Source: Begonia masoniana (taxonomy: Eukaryota; Streptophyta; Magnoliopsida; Cucurbitales; Begoniaceae). From it: 64,000 nucleotides of DNA. The position numbers and the translations under genes were made by a program. Where the stretch lies: assembly GCA_022432975.1 (NCBI GenBank), contig CM039502.1:73055497-73119496 (forward strand), in the 5' to 3' direction. Below, one piece after another: positions 1 through 11,770 of the stretch. The notes under the pieces were generated by a model. That model was given only the letters and a program-made list of their open reading frames with translations, did no database searches and was not told the DNA's origin. The first letter of the stretch is position 1. Every line of letters starts with the position of its first letter.

Positions 1-1018
1 AACTCATCTATTAGCCTAATGCTAAGTAAGTAAAGCAATAATGGAATGACAAGTTGAAACATGAAACCTAATTATGCAGTTTCTACTTTCTCATCTCAGT
101 TGCGCATCGTTTGTCTACTGATCAGATCCCATGATTCCCTTGGGAGTGGGATCAACTCTCCCAATGTCTACATCCTCTTCATTAGTTAAGGGGTGGATGA
201 GGTCCCTTAATAGCTGTTCTGATCCCTCAATTCCCTTGGGAGTGGGATCAACTCTCCCAATGTCATAAATCCTCTACATCAGTTAAGGGGTGGATTAGTT
301 CCCTTAACCGCTAATGCGTTTCAATCTGTACTCGTCTTTCCATATGATATATGAAAATTCATTTTCGTATTCTTTCAAAAACATGATGCATAACATACAG
401 AAAATACTCAAACATGCATAAACCTACTGTTTTGTGATGTAGGCCCGAAGGCACAGGCAGTACTTTACTTACTTGGTCTCCTGGAAAGAAAACTTGTTTG
501 CAAGCTACTTCGGGTATTACTCGAACCTATAACCATGGACAGAGCATACATTAAATTTCCTCTAGCCTTCATCTCAAACCACTATAAATCTAAGGGAAAC
601 TGTTTTGGAAACTCTAGTCATTGTGCATTCCCGATTTCAACTTAAATCGAAACTAACACTCGCTCACTGTTTTCTCCAAAACCTCAATATCATCCCTCCC
701 ACCAATAATAGATACAATGTAACTAGAATAGAAGCAAAACTCACCAAGTTCGGAGGAAATCGCTGGAGAAGGTCGAAGGGGGTCTCCTATCGCGCTCTGC
801 TAAGCTGAGGAGCTGAGAATGGGGAGGAAATGGAATAAAACAGTGGCGGCTACTTCGATAATAGTTTCCTTAAATACGTTATCCACCTTTAGATTTCTAA
901 TTACCCTTATGCCCTTGCCTAGTCATCCACTAACCCTACATTTAATATTGCCATAAAAAAAAATTGTGTCATTAGTTTAAAAGGAATGGAGAAATGGTTT
1001 AACAGAACCGGGTATTAC
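1..1018 (-). mobile_element. LTR, gypsy family A (partial, cut by window start)
   Basis: This stretch is closely similar to 57184-58189 and carries the same 96-bp tandem unit, the GATGTAGGCCCGAAGG motif and an end reading GGGTATTACA. The sense of the family is minus, because the chromovirus between its other LTR copies is coded on the minus strand. The downstream part of the LTR lies left of the window. No polypurine tract follows the end at 1018, so it looks like the outer edge of an element or solo LTR inserted into the DNA to its right. Confidence 0.8.
125..310 (-). repeat. Two 96-bp tandem units with two hairpins each (LTR A)
   Basis: Two units, with TTGGGAG starting at 140 and 236, each contain TTGGGAG/CTCCCAA and a TTAAGGG/CCCTTAA-type inverted repeat with loops of about 11 nt. 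The same units occur at 57305-57495 and, reversed, at 49680-49865. Confidence 0.85.
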
Positions 1019-2600
1019 ATACTCAACTACGCTACTGCCCAAATCATCTATCGAGTGCCTCTAATTATCTCTTGGTAATAACAATTCCTACATCTCCAAA
1101 ATTTTGACTTCACCTAACTCTACCCTCCATGGCCTAAAGCATTCATCACTTAGACCCTTAAATCTCTCTAACTTAGTTCTCAACTCTAGCTTTTCCTCTA
1201 ACTACATTCACTTAATTATTTTTTCTAATCTCATATTCATCAACACTTACATACTATCTTAACCTCATTTCTCCTAAGATATCTTAATACCGTAACACTA
1301 AGAACTCAGTACATAAACATCTTACCCAAAATCCTTAAGCTTTAACTTCCTTTCTACTCGCCTAACATATCGTTCTATCTCTCACACCTAATTACCTCGA
1401 ACAATCATGATATTTCATTAATCACCCTAACACTATCCATGTATAGCTCTCACTACTTAAATTATTAACTATCATTTCAAAGTATATTATAAATTCTCAA
1501 ACTTATGATCACTAAACTCAATTTAGTCAACTACTACTTCAGTCAGCACCAAACACTCTCAAATCATGAGGTCTAAACTAACTCGTTCCCAACTTATTCC
1601 AATCCTCAAAGTATACTCACTCACATAAGACTAAAATCTGCCGAATAGACCTTTTATCTAAGTCCTCAATTTTAAAAATCCTTTCTATTTTACTATCCCA
1701 TTTCTTAATAATCTAAGCTTTCATACATCTCTCAAATTCAACTTATTTCCAAGTTCACTAACATCGTATACATCATTCTAACTATATCTCTCAATACCCA
1801 ATAGTTTGACCCTCTAATATCTCAAGGTCTAATAGCTTTCAACTTGAAATAAATTTCTTCCTATTTCTATCCTCGATCTAATTAATATGAACACTCCTAC
1901 ATGATTCCTCAGATTCCACAATCACCCTCTTACCTCAAACAATCACATCCTCTAAAAGTGATAATCACAATTTACTTAAACTAGACGCTCAAATACAATA
2001 TACATTTACCACAATTTAGGGTGTCTCCCAGTAACTTCAAACTCCTCTCAGGTTCATCGTATCTCAGTACTCCCAAGGATTTGCTAACTATGGTCAAATT
2101 TCTATCTATTTTAATCTTATCCTTAAAGGTAACAATCCTAGACATACCATTCTTACAAACACCTAGATTAACACTAAGATATATCGCCTTACATTCCACC
2201 CAACATGTTCGCATACCACTAAAGATATAACTCATACCTTTCATAACGACTATCACTAAATTTAACTCGGATCGACCCTACCCTTTTTCTCACATTCCTA
2301 GGGTATCAGACTTACTCTCATCCTAAGATTCTCTAATATTTGTTTCAATTTCTCCAATAAAATTCCTAGCTATGCGAACTATCGATTACTACGTCTATAA
2401 ATTGACTAAAGGGATCCACCAAGGTTGTCTCGGTACACTCGGGGTTTCGTTCTACTCCTAAACAAGGTTAAGCAATCAATCTTAGCTATAAACAACTAAA
2501 AGCAAAGAAATACTTATAGTCGGTGAAGCACGCTGCATGGCGGCCGGCATTGTCGGGTAATCCTTTGAACGAATCGGCCATTTTGCTCTGATACCATCTT
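1019..2600 (-). mobile_element. Degraded non-coding internal region of a gypsy-type LTR element
   Basis: AT-rich and C-rich DNA with no frame that matches a retroelement domain. Its right end carries a primer-binding-site complement (GCTCTGATACCA, 2586-2597) directly next to the LTR at 2601. The text before that (TAATCCTTTGAACG) resembles the corresponding leader of the chromovirus near 62812-62823. Phrases near 1090 also resemble 54640-54670. I infer a large non-autonomous or fully decayed element oriented on the minus strand. Confidence 0.6.
2586..2597 (-). promoter_or_regulatory. Primer-binding site (initiator tRNA-Met type)
   Basis: The minus strand reads TGGTATCAGAGC, which is the usual plant PBS complementary to the 3' end of initiator methionine tRNA. 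It lies 3 bp from the LTR that starts at 2601, so that LTR is the 5' LTR of a minus-strand element. Confidence 0.85.
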
Positions 2601-3265
2601 GTAACGCCCTCGAACCCACCCTGGCTCGGTGCGTTACATTGCTAACCAATCCCACGCTAAAACATAATTTAAGATAAAACTGACACAGCGGAATGTAAAT
2701 CTAAGTCTCCCAAAGCTCTCTCTCATCTCATATCTAACTGCCTAGACTTACTGATTTCCCTTAATTCTAACCGTTGAATACCACAGCATCTTCACTAAAA
2801 ATTTTGACAAAGTAACGCCTGAAAAAGGCGCCTCCAAAATGCTAGGTACCTGCAAACGAATAAATCCCAACCAATCCAGAATATTCTTACACAATTATCC
2901 ACTCAACTATCCAGCATACGAAATCTCCATATAGCAGTAAAGAAAGAAACTATACTACTAACATCCCTAAGTGAAGAAAATTCATAGTATAGGGCGACGC
3001 ACCACCCTTAACTATGACTATAAACAACTAAAACAAATAACTATACAATAACTCTCAAAACATCAACCAAAAAGAAAGTTACGCATTCCCATCATTTCTA
3101 CAAACAAACATTTATAATAAACTACCCAAAAGACAAAGCCCACATCCCCCAAAGACCATGGTCGAGACGCCCCAACAAGTACCCGCACCGGCATACCGCG
3201 TACCTCACCGACTGCGTCCCAACCCTAGCTTTCCTCGTAGCTCTAACCTGTACTCCTGTCGTCAC

Positions 3266-4011
3266 CTACACCACAGAACACACACACACACGTAAGCTTA
3301 CGCTTAGCAAGTAGGGGATAACAAATATAAACAAGCACAATGCACACACAACAAACCGACTCAACACAACACAATCTCTCACACGTAACCCTAACACATG
3401 CAGTTTTTACTCGCTCAGTTGCTCTTGTTTCGTGTGCGTTTCGTTGCTCATTCACGTAATTCATCACAAATGCCAAACCACAACTCTAGTAGTCCCTCGC
3501 AGGTACCACCTTAACGCGACTGGGAAACTCTACCAGAGTTCCTCGCAGGTGCTACCCTAACGCGACTGGGTGACTTAACTCTGCTAGTCCCCCCGTAGGT
3601 ACCACCTTAACGCGACTAGGAAACTCCGCTAGAGTTTCTCGCAGGTGCTACCCTAACGCGACTGGGTGACTCTAACTCTGCTAGTCCCCCCGCAGGTACC
3701 ACCTTAACGCGACTAGGAAACTCCGCTAGAGTTCCTCGCAGGTGCTACCCTAACGCGACTGGGTGACTCTAACACAACCACATTACGTTTCAACTCACAC
3801 CGCTCTTTACGTTTCAATCTCACCATTCAAAACCATGCTAAAATCCGTTCGTTTCGTAGTTTCAAAACAATGATGCATGTCCAGGCAATACTCAAACACC
3901 AAATGAAATAAACAACCAACAACAATCAAACAAAGCAATCAAACAACAAATAGTTTCCTACTGTTCCGTGGTGTAGGCCCGAAGGCAACAAAACACACGT
4001 CCACTACTTAC
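3266..4011 (-). other. Putative structured LTR intron, family C
   Basis: On the minus strand the segment opens with CAG|GTAAGT (exon CTG at 4012-4014 on plus) and closes with GTGGTGTAG|GTGAC. The arm CCTACACCAC (3968-3977 on plus reads its complement) pairs perfectly with GTGGTGTAGG at the acceptor (3265-3274). The tandem array at 3485-3775 lies between the arms. Splice-site resemblance and pairing are seen directly; actual splicing is inferred. Confidence 0.5.
3485..3775. repeat. Tandem repeat, ~105-bp units made of two ~52-bp halves
   Basis: About three copies alternate the half-units CGCAGGTACCACCTTAACG and CGCAGGTGCTACCCTAACG, each followed by CGACTGGG or CGACTAGG. The array sits inside the putative LTR intron of family C. 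Confidence 0.9.
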
Positions 4012-5251
4012 CTGGTTGCTCTGTTTTCCCTAGCTCGCTTCTATCGATCAATTCCTTCGTTCGACGACCTAAATAACAAAAATTTAGCTTGATAAGTTCT
4101 CAATACAATCTAAGGAAATTTTCTATCTAAAACTAACAATACTTAAAACACATTACTCTCACAAATCACCAAAACCCGATTTTTACACAATTTTGACCGT
4201 CAAACTTCAAACGGTCATAACTTTCTCGTTTTTCAACGGATTTCGACGTGCCACCCCAATTCGGAAATCTCTACACGTCTATTATCCATTCAAACACTCA
4301 AATTAACCAAACAACACACGTAGCCAATTCGAAATGCACAGACCAGAACCGGTTACACATTTGTATAAAAAACTGGTTTTGTGTAATTTAATTCCAATCC
4401 ATAATCTAATCCCTCTAACCACCTAAACTAATGCATCCAACAATTAAATGATCAAAAATAGGAAAGAAAACCAACATTTAAGCTCAATTTTCGGAGGTCA
4501 CACTTAGGGTTTTCCAAACCCTAAGCAAATTCACCCAAAACCCACTAAAAACCCTTAAAAACTAACCCTAACCAACATTAAACTAAAAACCATTTATTTT
4601 TACCTCAAAAACCCTTGAAAACCTCTTGATGAAATGAAGAAATGAAGCTTCAATGGCTGCCAAGGAGAATCGTGGAGCAAGGGGAAGAAGATGATAAAAT
4701 TTGGTTCAATTTTGTCTTTTTAACCTAAAAGTTTTTCCACTTTTAATTTCCACCTAACAAGTTTTTAATTTTTACACTTAAACTCTCACTTTTTCCCGTC
4801 TCATTTCTTCCAACGTGATGGCTTCTTCTTTCACCCGTTTTCTATCATTTATTTCATAAATTTTTAAATTTCTATTGGTTATCAAAACTTTTGACTTTTC
4901 AAAATTGTTTTGGTTTGAATTTTCAACCATTCTTTACTTACTTTTTGACTTTTCAACTATTCTATTACCTTTTCTTCTCTTGACTTTTCCAATGTGAATC
5001 AACAATTAAATCCCACTTTTTCTTCCATTTATTTCACACATTTTACTTGAAATTTGATTGGTTTAAATACTTGGACTTTTCAAACCAAAAATTCTCAACC
5101 AATCACAAGTAAGTTTGAATTGTCAAAGTCTTCCACCATACTTCATCCACTCCAATTTCATATTTAATTTCCTAATACAACTCTTGCTAATTGAATTTCC
5201 CATAACCCTTCTAAGGCTACACTCGTTACTAGAAAAATCTCGAGTGTTACA

Positions 5252-6248
5252 GTCATCAAACGAGAATTTGTCTTCCCGACATCCTAAACATGTAACCATT
5301 TATTTTATGCATATTTTTATTTTCTTTATTTTCTTTTGAATACTTTTGTATTTTCTCTTTCTTTGGCAAAAATTTAGCCCTTTTTGTGAGAGTAAGGTAT
5401 ATCTATAAGCCTTACTCATAACATGCATTAGATTGTTGGTTAAGGATAGATGAATGCATGGTGGTTGGTTTTGGGTTGAAGACTAGTCGGCTTGACCATC
5501 GAGGAGGCAACAAAGAAGGGGATGAGGCCCATGCAAGGACAGCTAAAGGGTGCTCACAAGATTGATGACATGGCATGACAACGCCATGGATTAGAAAAGG
5601 CGCGGATTGCCATCTCCACCTTCAGATCTAGGGCACGCGCGCGGACAAGGCTTGGCCGCCCAAGTGGCCACTCATCTTGGCCGCCCATCTTCATCCTTCT
5701 ATCCAAACCCTAGCCGCTACCATTAGGGGTTATTTATAGGCATTGCTTAGTTGCATTGGATGACCTTTTGCCAATTTTCTTAATATACGAGTTACCTTTG
5801 TCTTTCAAAGAGAGAAGCATTGTTACCTTCAATGGAGGTAAGCAACGGATTTTCCAATTCATGAAAGGAGTAGGTCTCCCTTGCTTACTAGCTCAAGGTT
5901 GCTAGAGTAAGCTCGTATTGCCCTTCCTCATCATTCTTCATTGGAAGTTTGTTCTACGAGGGGGCTGAACCGGTGCCCGATAGTGGTTGTTTTTCCACGG
6001 GAAAGCAAGCGCCCATGAGCATAACATAAGATTGCTCTCGGGTCTACTTAGGGTTTTCATTTCCTTTTCCATCTCTACCTCATTGTTCTTTTCTTCACGT
6101 TACACTCACTATCACTTGTCATCTCATCTTCATTTTTGTGCTTTATTTTCATTACATTATTCGGTTTTCACTCACACATTCACCTGCACACATTCTTCAT
6201 TTTTTTTGTGGGTTTAACACGGGTCCTTTCTAGGTTCGGACCGTGTCA
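5252..6248 (+). mobile_element. Left LTR of element X (~1 kb, 5' part missing)
   Basis: This stretch matches 9674-10688 almost end to end, sharing CGAGAATTTGTCTTCCC, the GAGGAGGCAACAAAGAAGGG block, TTATTTATAGGCATTGC (a possible TATA region near 5730) and GGGTCCTTTCTAGGTTCGG. It ends in GTGTCA and is followed by a PBS-like sequence. The match starts exactly where the family C LTR ends, so the true left end was probably split off by that insertion. Confidence 0.8.
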
Positions 6249-7516
6249 AGTGGTTTCAGAGCATAGGAGGCTTTCTTTGAGTGCTTTTGGTCTAGTTGGA
6301 ACACTCTTTCATTGGCTGCATTGTTGTGAAAATTGGGTGACAATTTTTTTTTCATTCCATCGCACATTTCTCTAACCCTAAAATCTGCTTTGTGTGTTGT
6401 TGTGTTCTTCGATTTCCATATGATTTTCAGAAAGTTTTACTTCTTTTTTTTCCTGTTATTTTTAGTTCTTTTTGTTTAGAATATTATCCCTTAATAACCT
6501 ATTGAATATTGAATATGTGTTGAAGCTGGTTTGAGAGTCGCCAAAGGTAAGAACGTTATTCCCTTTCCTTTCTTTTTCAGTTTTTGTTCTTTTCTTTATT
6601 TTTCGTTATTATCCCCCATTTAGTTTTTTGTCTTTTCCTTTATTTACTTTCCAGCAAGATATTTTAATCATCGTACTTGTTGGTGTAATCGATTTTTAAT
6701 TTCCAGATTTATTTTTTGAAATGAATCAGATCTATTTTTGAATTGTGGGTGCTTGTTTAAGAAAATTTGGGTATCACATTTATGGAGACCGATTAGGCAT
6801 TTGCATTAAGGAGATTACAAATTGATTGATTAGTCATATATGCCTTGTTTTTAATTTTTATTTCTATTTTTTGTTACTTTACTCTTTTTGTTTCCGCCCA
6901 ATTAATCTATTCAGCACCTGAGAACCGAAATAAATGCATAATATGACTTGTTCAATTGCTCATTTGGTAATTTAAATGAATTTAATTGCATAACTTCTCA
7001 AATTAACAAAACTGTTTTGTGGAGCAAATCGATTTTGAACTTGTTTTAGCACCTAAATTTCTATCAACTTTATTGTTTAATTTTTTCATATTTGAACTCT
7101 ATTGTCTTGTACTAAATTGATATGATCTAATTAAGGCATAAAGTCATAAAATTTGGTAAAAATTAAATTACTTTAAGGGTGCTAAAAATCAAATCAACTA
7201 CATGAGAAAATGTGCTCATTAATTGCCTTGTGTTTTGTGTTATTTTAATTTCTAGATTTTTTTATTGCTTTTTAGTTTAATTAAGTATTCCTAACATCTT
7301 AATTAGATAATCATATCCCTAATCCTTTTAAAGTAATCAACTTTAATTTTTAAAAAATATTAATTAAATTAAAATTAAAATTAAAATTAAAATTTCAAAT
7401 TTCAGATTTCCTTCCAAAATACCCAAGACTTAAAGTTCACACCTTTTCTTAAGGAACCCTCCTAAAACTTTAAGTCACAAACTCCTACACTAGTTTAGGC
7501 ATTCCTTATCAACAAA
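6249..7516 (+). other. PBS and leader of element X, non-coding
   Basis: TGGTTTCAGAGCA at 6251-6263 is a one-base variant of the tRNA-Met PBS and lies 2 bp after the LTR. The rest is AT-rich leader without a supported gene. A short AATTAAA-type simple repeat lies near 7360-7395. Confidence 0.6.
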
Positions 7517-9532
7517 ATGGTGAACACTAGGAGGAGAATTATCCGAGGAGAATTTGATTTTGATGAACTCAACCATAGTCTATCTGTCGATTATAAGGAT
7601 AAGAATATCCATGACCAATCATATCTAAAAACTTGTGACAATAGATATCAATTAAGTTATTCTAGGATAAAAAGAAACATTCCTTCAATAATAGATAAAA
7701 TGATTAAGGAAGATCATTCAAGGTATTATCCTAACTCTTCCAATTATAAGAATCAATATAGTCATAATTATCCATCCACTTATGGAGAAAACTTAAAGGA
7801 TAAAATGAGGTTAAGGAATAGGATCAATCATCAATCAATTTTACCTCCCAAACCGATTGATGATAGGTGTGTAAGACAACTAGATAAGGTTATACACAAG
7901 CTAGAAGTTGTTAGCCAATTTTTGAACAAAGAGGTAAAAGAATCTTTGGAGAAAATTACAAAATCACTTACCACCCCCAGACCACCACCCCCTATGCGCC
8001 AAAAGCCTAATGAACTTGATGAAGAATCCCTAAGTGAGGGTGAGAATGAAAAGATCGAAGAAGAAACACCTAGCTTAAGTGAAGAGGAGGAAGCGATAAT
8101 AGAAGAAGTTAATTGTCATTCCGAAGAAGGTCCACTTCTTGTAATGGACAATCAAGTGGATGAAGAAAGAATTGGAAACGACCTCAAACTTTTTGGCTTG
8201 CTCACCCCAACCAAACCTAATAATGATGGTGGACTTAATGAGCAAAATGAAGGAACTTTGCTAGAAGAGGAGCATGACCAAAAGGACAAGACCATGAACT
8301 AAAGTGAAAACTACCTTTTTAGAGATAAACCTTCCACCCCTCGCCAAAGTTTGATGCGCCAAGAAAAAGAGGAATTACCACAAGGACTACCACTCATACG
8401 TGGTATCGGCCACCAATTGGATTGTTCAACCCAAGAATTCTCTCACATCAAGTGGTACCATAATTCCTTCTACAATGAAGTACCCACAACACCACCTTCA
8501 ATAATACCTTTTCTTAAAGTCGTTAAAGTAGAGGAGTCTTACCCCTCGAAGGAAGTGTCAACATGACATTTACCTTATCAAAAAAAGAAGGATTTTAGTG
8601 AGGAAAGTATCTTTGGGATTGAGAGTATGATCATTGGTCCACCTCACTCCATCCCATATGTTGGAAGAATCAACTCCCCTTCACACCAATTTTTGAAGGA
8701 GTTAACTTATGTCTTAGTTCCTATAACTATTGATACTTTTATCCTTTGTGGACTTAAGCAAACCTATGAGATAGTTACACTTAATGCATCCTTTAAATTT
8801 CTTAACTTACAATCAGGTGAACAATCAACCCAACTAGCCTTTCCATGTGATTTTCACAAATTTTACCATCGAACCAAGGAAAAGGAATCAGTTGATTTGG
8901 TAGCCAAAAGATATCTGTCATCCGGCCATTTGACCACCTGGATTCTAAGGATAGGTTGGAGTAAGGAGTATGGTCATGATGAGCTTAAATCTTGGGTAAC
9001 AACGAGATATTTACCCTCCGAACACTTAATAACTTGGCTTTTTAAGATTGGTTGGAGCCAAGAATATCTTAAGGTTCATTTAGATGTTGAGCCTACATTT
9101 GTGGTCATAAAGCTAGAAGAATTAATTCTTTGGATGAAGGAGTATAATAGGGACCTTGTGCTACCACATTGGGAATTCAACTACTTTCGAAATCTTCACT
9201 CCATCACCGAGCAAACACCCTTTAAAGTAGTGCTCGAATTCAATCTTCCCACCTTTACCAAAGAACTTTTTCCTATGACCACCCGACTACCATATCAAGA
9301 AAACTATTGGTGGTTGAAAGAATTTCAACTATATACCCTAATAGAGGACTACACTTTCATCATATTCAAATTGAAACGCTTAAAGAGTTTAGTTGAGACC
9401 CTTGGTACTAATTTGGGAGAGGATATCATCGAAAAGAAGTCAACCATAGGATTTGAGGTCAAATTCTCAAATCACCCAGAGATGATGACATGTCTAGGGG
9501 CCCAATCACTTGAAAACTCGATAAAGGCCTAA
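7517..9532 (+). pseudogene. 672-codon retroelement ORF of element X, two in-frame stops
   Basis: One reading frame runs from ATG 7517 to TAA 9532, broken only by TAA at 8300-8302 and TGA at 8564-8566, with no frameshift. The start MVNTRR recalls gag starts of plant gypsy elements. The first ~260 residues are basic, then proline-rich (TTPRPPPPMRQ), then strongly acidic. The C-terminal third holds two similar ~20-residue units (RYLSSGHLTTWILRIGWS and RYLPSEHLITWLFKIGWS). A segment near 9170-9290 (HSITEQTPFKVVLEFN) resembles the part of Ty3/gypsy integrase after the catalytic core. I see no zinc knuckle, protease, RT or RNase H. It may be a rearranged gag-integrase relic of a non-autonomous element; the overall function is unknown. 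Confidence 0.6.
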
Positions 9533-9674
9533 ACTTGATTTATTCTCTTTACTTATTATGATGTTTCTTTTATAGGTGTTGATCCAGTTGGAGATCCACA
9601 TGGGAGATTAACTCATTGGATATGGTGCAACCCCTCCACATGCTAGTATGGGATACACTGATGGATTTGAAGCG
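9533..9674 (+). other. 3' internal tail of element X
   Basis: Short non-coding stretch between the ORF stop and the point where the LTR match starts. It has no clear polypurine tract, so the right LTR may start further left than 9674. Confidence 0.4.
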
Positions 9675-10688
9675 TCATCAGACGAGAATTTGTCTTCCCG
9701 GCATCCTAAATGTGTAACCACTTATTTTATGCATATTTTTTTTTTTTTTCTTTTTAACACTTTTGTATTTTCTCTGTCTTTGGTAAACATTTAGCCCTTT
9801 TTGTGAGAGTAAGGTATATCTATAAGTCTTACTCATATCATGCATTAGATTGTTGGTTAAGAATAGATGAATGCATGGTTGTTGGTTTTAGGTTGAAGAC
9901 TAGTGGGCTTGACCATCGAGGAGGCAACAAAGAAGGGGATTAGGCTCATGCAAGGACAGCTAGAGGGTGCTAACAAGATTGATGGCATGGCATGACGGCA
10001 CCATGGATTAGAAGAGGCGCAGATTTCCATCTCCACCTTCTGATCTAGGGCGCGCGCGGACAAGGCTTGGCAGCCCAAGTGGCCGCTCATCTTGGCCGCC
10101 CATCTTCATCTTTCATCAACGGCTCTTGTTTCATCCTTCCATCCAAACCCTAGCTGCCACCATTAGAGGTTATTTATAGGCATTGCTTAGTTGCATTGGA
10201 GGACTTTTTGCCAATTTTCTCAATATACGAGTTATCTTTGTCTTCCAAAAAGAGAAGCATTGTTACCTTCAATGGAGGTAAGTCACGGATTTTCTAATCC
10301 GTGAAAGGAGTAGGTCTCTCTTGTTTACTAGCTCAAGGTTGCTAGAGTAAGCTCGTATTGCCCTTCGTCATCATCATTCTTTGAAAGTTTGATCTACGAG
10401 GGGGCCGAACCGATGCCCGATAGTGGTTGTTTTTCCACGGGAAAGCAAGCACCCGTGAGCATAACATAAGATAGCTCTCGGGTCCGCTTAGGGCTTTCAT
10501 TTCCTTTTCCATCTTTACCTTATTGTTCTGTTTTTCACGTTACACTCACTATCACTCACCATTTCATCTTCATTTTTGTGCTTCATTTCCATTACATTGT
10601 TCGATTTTCACTCACATATTCACCCGCACATATTCTTCATTTTTTTTATTGGTTTAACACGGGTCCTTTCTAGGTTCGGACTGTATCA
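9675..10688 (+). mobile_element. Right LTR of element X
   Basis: Direct repeat of 5253-6248 ending in GTATCA. It abuts a copia gag frame without its start, so element X interrupted that copia. The left boundary is uncertain because the matching LTR is itself interrupted. An antisense open frame at 9857-10090 is chance. Confidence 0.75.
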
Positions 10689-11770
10689 CCCCTTTTTCCT
10701 TCCGTGAATCAAAATCTCACAATCATACTTGATACCACAAACTACCTAATCTGGAATGCTCAAATGCTCAATGTTGTCATCGCCAACGGAATCGAAAATA
10801 TTCTAGATGGTTCATACACTACTCCTTCACAGTTTTTAGATTCCCTCTCCTCCCAACCCAACCTCGATTTCATTCTCTGGCAACGGTTCAACTGGCTCAT
10901 TATGAGCCTGATGTTTTCATCTATTTCAGAGACTCTGCTACCTCAAATCATCTCTCTCACAACCGCCTCCCAAATCTAGACCGTCTTTGCCCGGATGTTC
11001 GCATCCTCCTCTTTGGCCCGTATAACTGATCTTAGGAGCCAACTTCACTCCCTGTCCAAGGATGGTCTCACTGTCGCTGCCTACATTCAGAAAATCACCT
11101 ACCTTTGTAATACCTTGGCGCCATCGGAGAACCAGTTTTATACAATAACCAAGTGATTTACTTCCTCAACAGTTTAGGCAGCGATTGTAATTCTTTTGTG
11201 ACCTCTATTACAAACCGCCCGGATCAGCCGTCGTTAGAGGAAATTCATAGCCTTCTCCAAAGCTACAATTTCTGTCTGGAAAAACAAAAGATTGCAGTAT
11301 CTTTTCCTCTGCCAAGCCAATTCCAGGCTAACTTTGCTGCTCAGCTCCATTTCCGGTCACCTTGGAATCCTCGATCGCCCATCTTCTTCCCTCCCCTTCA
11401 ATGTGCTAGGCCTCAGCATACCACTGGTTCACCCTTCCCCCATTCCCAGTCCTGGCATCCAAACCGGCCCAAACGCAAATGCCAAATCTGCTTCAAAATC
11501 GGCCACACTGCTACAGCCTGTTATCACAGGTTGAATCTCTCTTACCGTGCCCCTGGTCCACCACCTCCCTACCTAACCCACTCTCCCCATAACCCGACCT
11601 ATAACGAAACCAATTTCCCAGCTTTTCTCTCCCAGCCCCGATATCCAGCACCTCAAGCTCAGTTCGTCGGTATCCTTTTGAACCAAACCATTCTCGACAA
11701 ACCTTCACCTTGGCTTCTCGACTCAGGTGCCACGATTCACTTCACCTCTCAACCGGCAATGCTCAACTAG
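10689..11770 (+). pseudogene. Copia gag and protease relic
   Basis: The frame enters from the element X junction without a start codon (position 10704 is GTG). The region NQNLTIILDTTNYLIWN fits the N-terminal copia gag domain. There is a stop after SQI (~10979) and a further break near 11150. A CCHC zinc knuckle (CQICFKIGHTATACYH, ~11485-11530) is followed by the aspartic protease motif WLLDSGATIHF (~11710-11745). In the intact family gag packages RNA and the protease cuts the polyprotein. Confidence 0.85.

Larger units (their letters stand above)
2601..5251 (-). mobile_element. 5' LTR, gypsy-type family C (2.65 kb)
   Basis: The LTR runs from TGTAACGCCCTCG to CTCGAGTGTTACA, so on the minus strand it begins TGTAACACTCGAG and ends in GTTACA. 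It shares the CTACTG...GTGTAGGCCCGAAGG block with family A but is otherwise a different sequence. It contains a tandem array at 3485-3775 and the putative leader intron at 3266-4011. The DNA directly to its right (GTCATCA) continues the LTR of the next element, so it appears to have landed inside that LTR with GTCAT as the likely target duplication. Confidence 0.75.

Noticed and set aside
605..2256. Short frames in 605-2256 as host genes
   Set aside because: They fall in LTR A and degraded element DNA, with no motifs and no splice context.
9857..10090. Antisense 77-codon frame in element X LTR
   Set aside because: The matching LTR at 5253-6248 does not keep the frame open.
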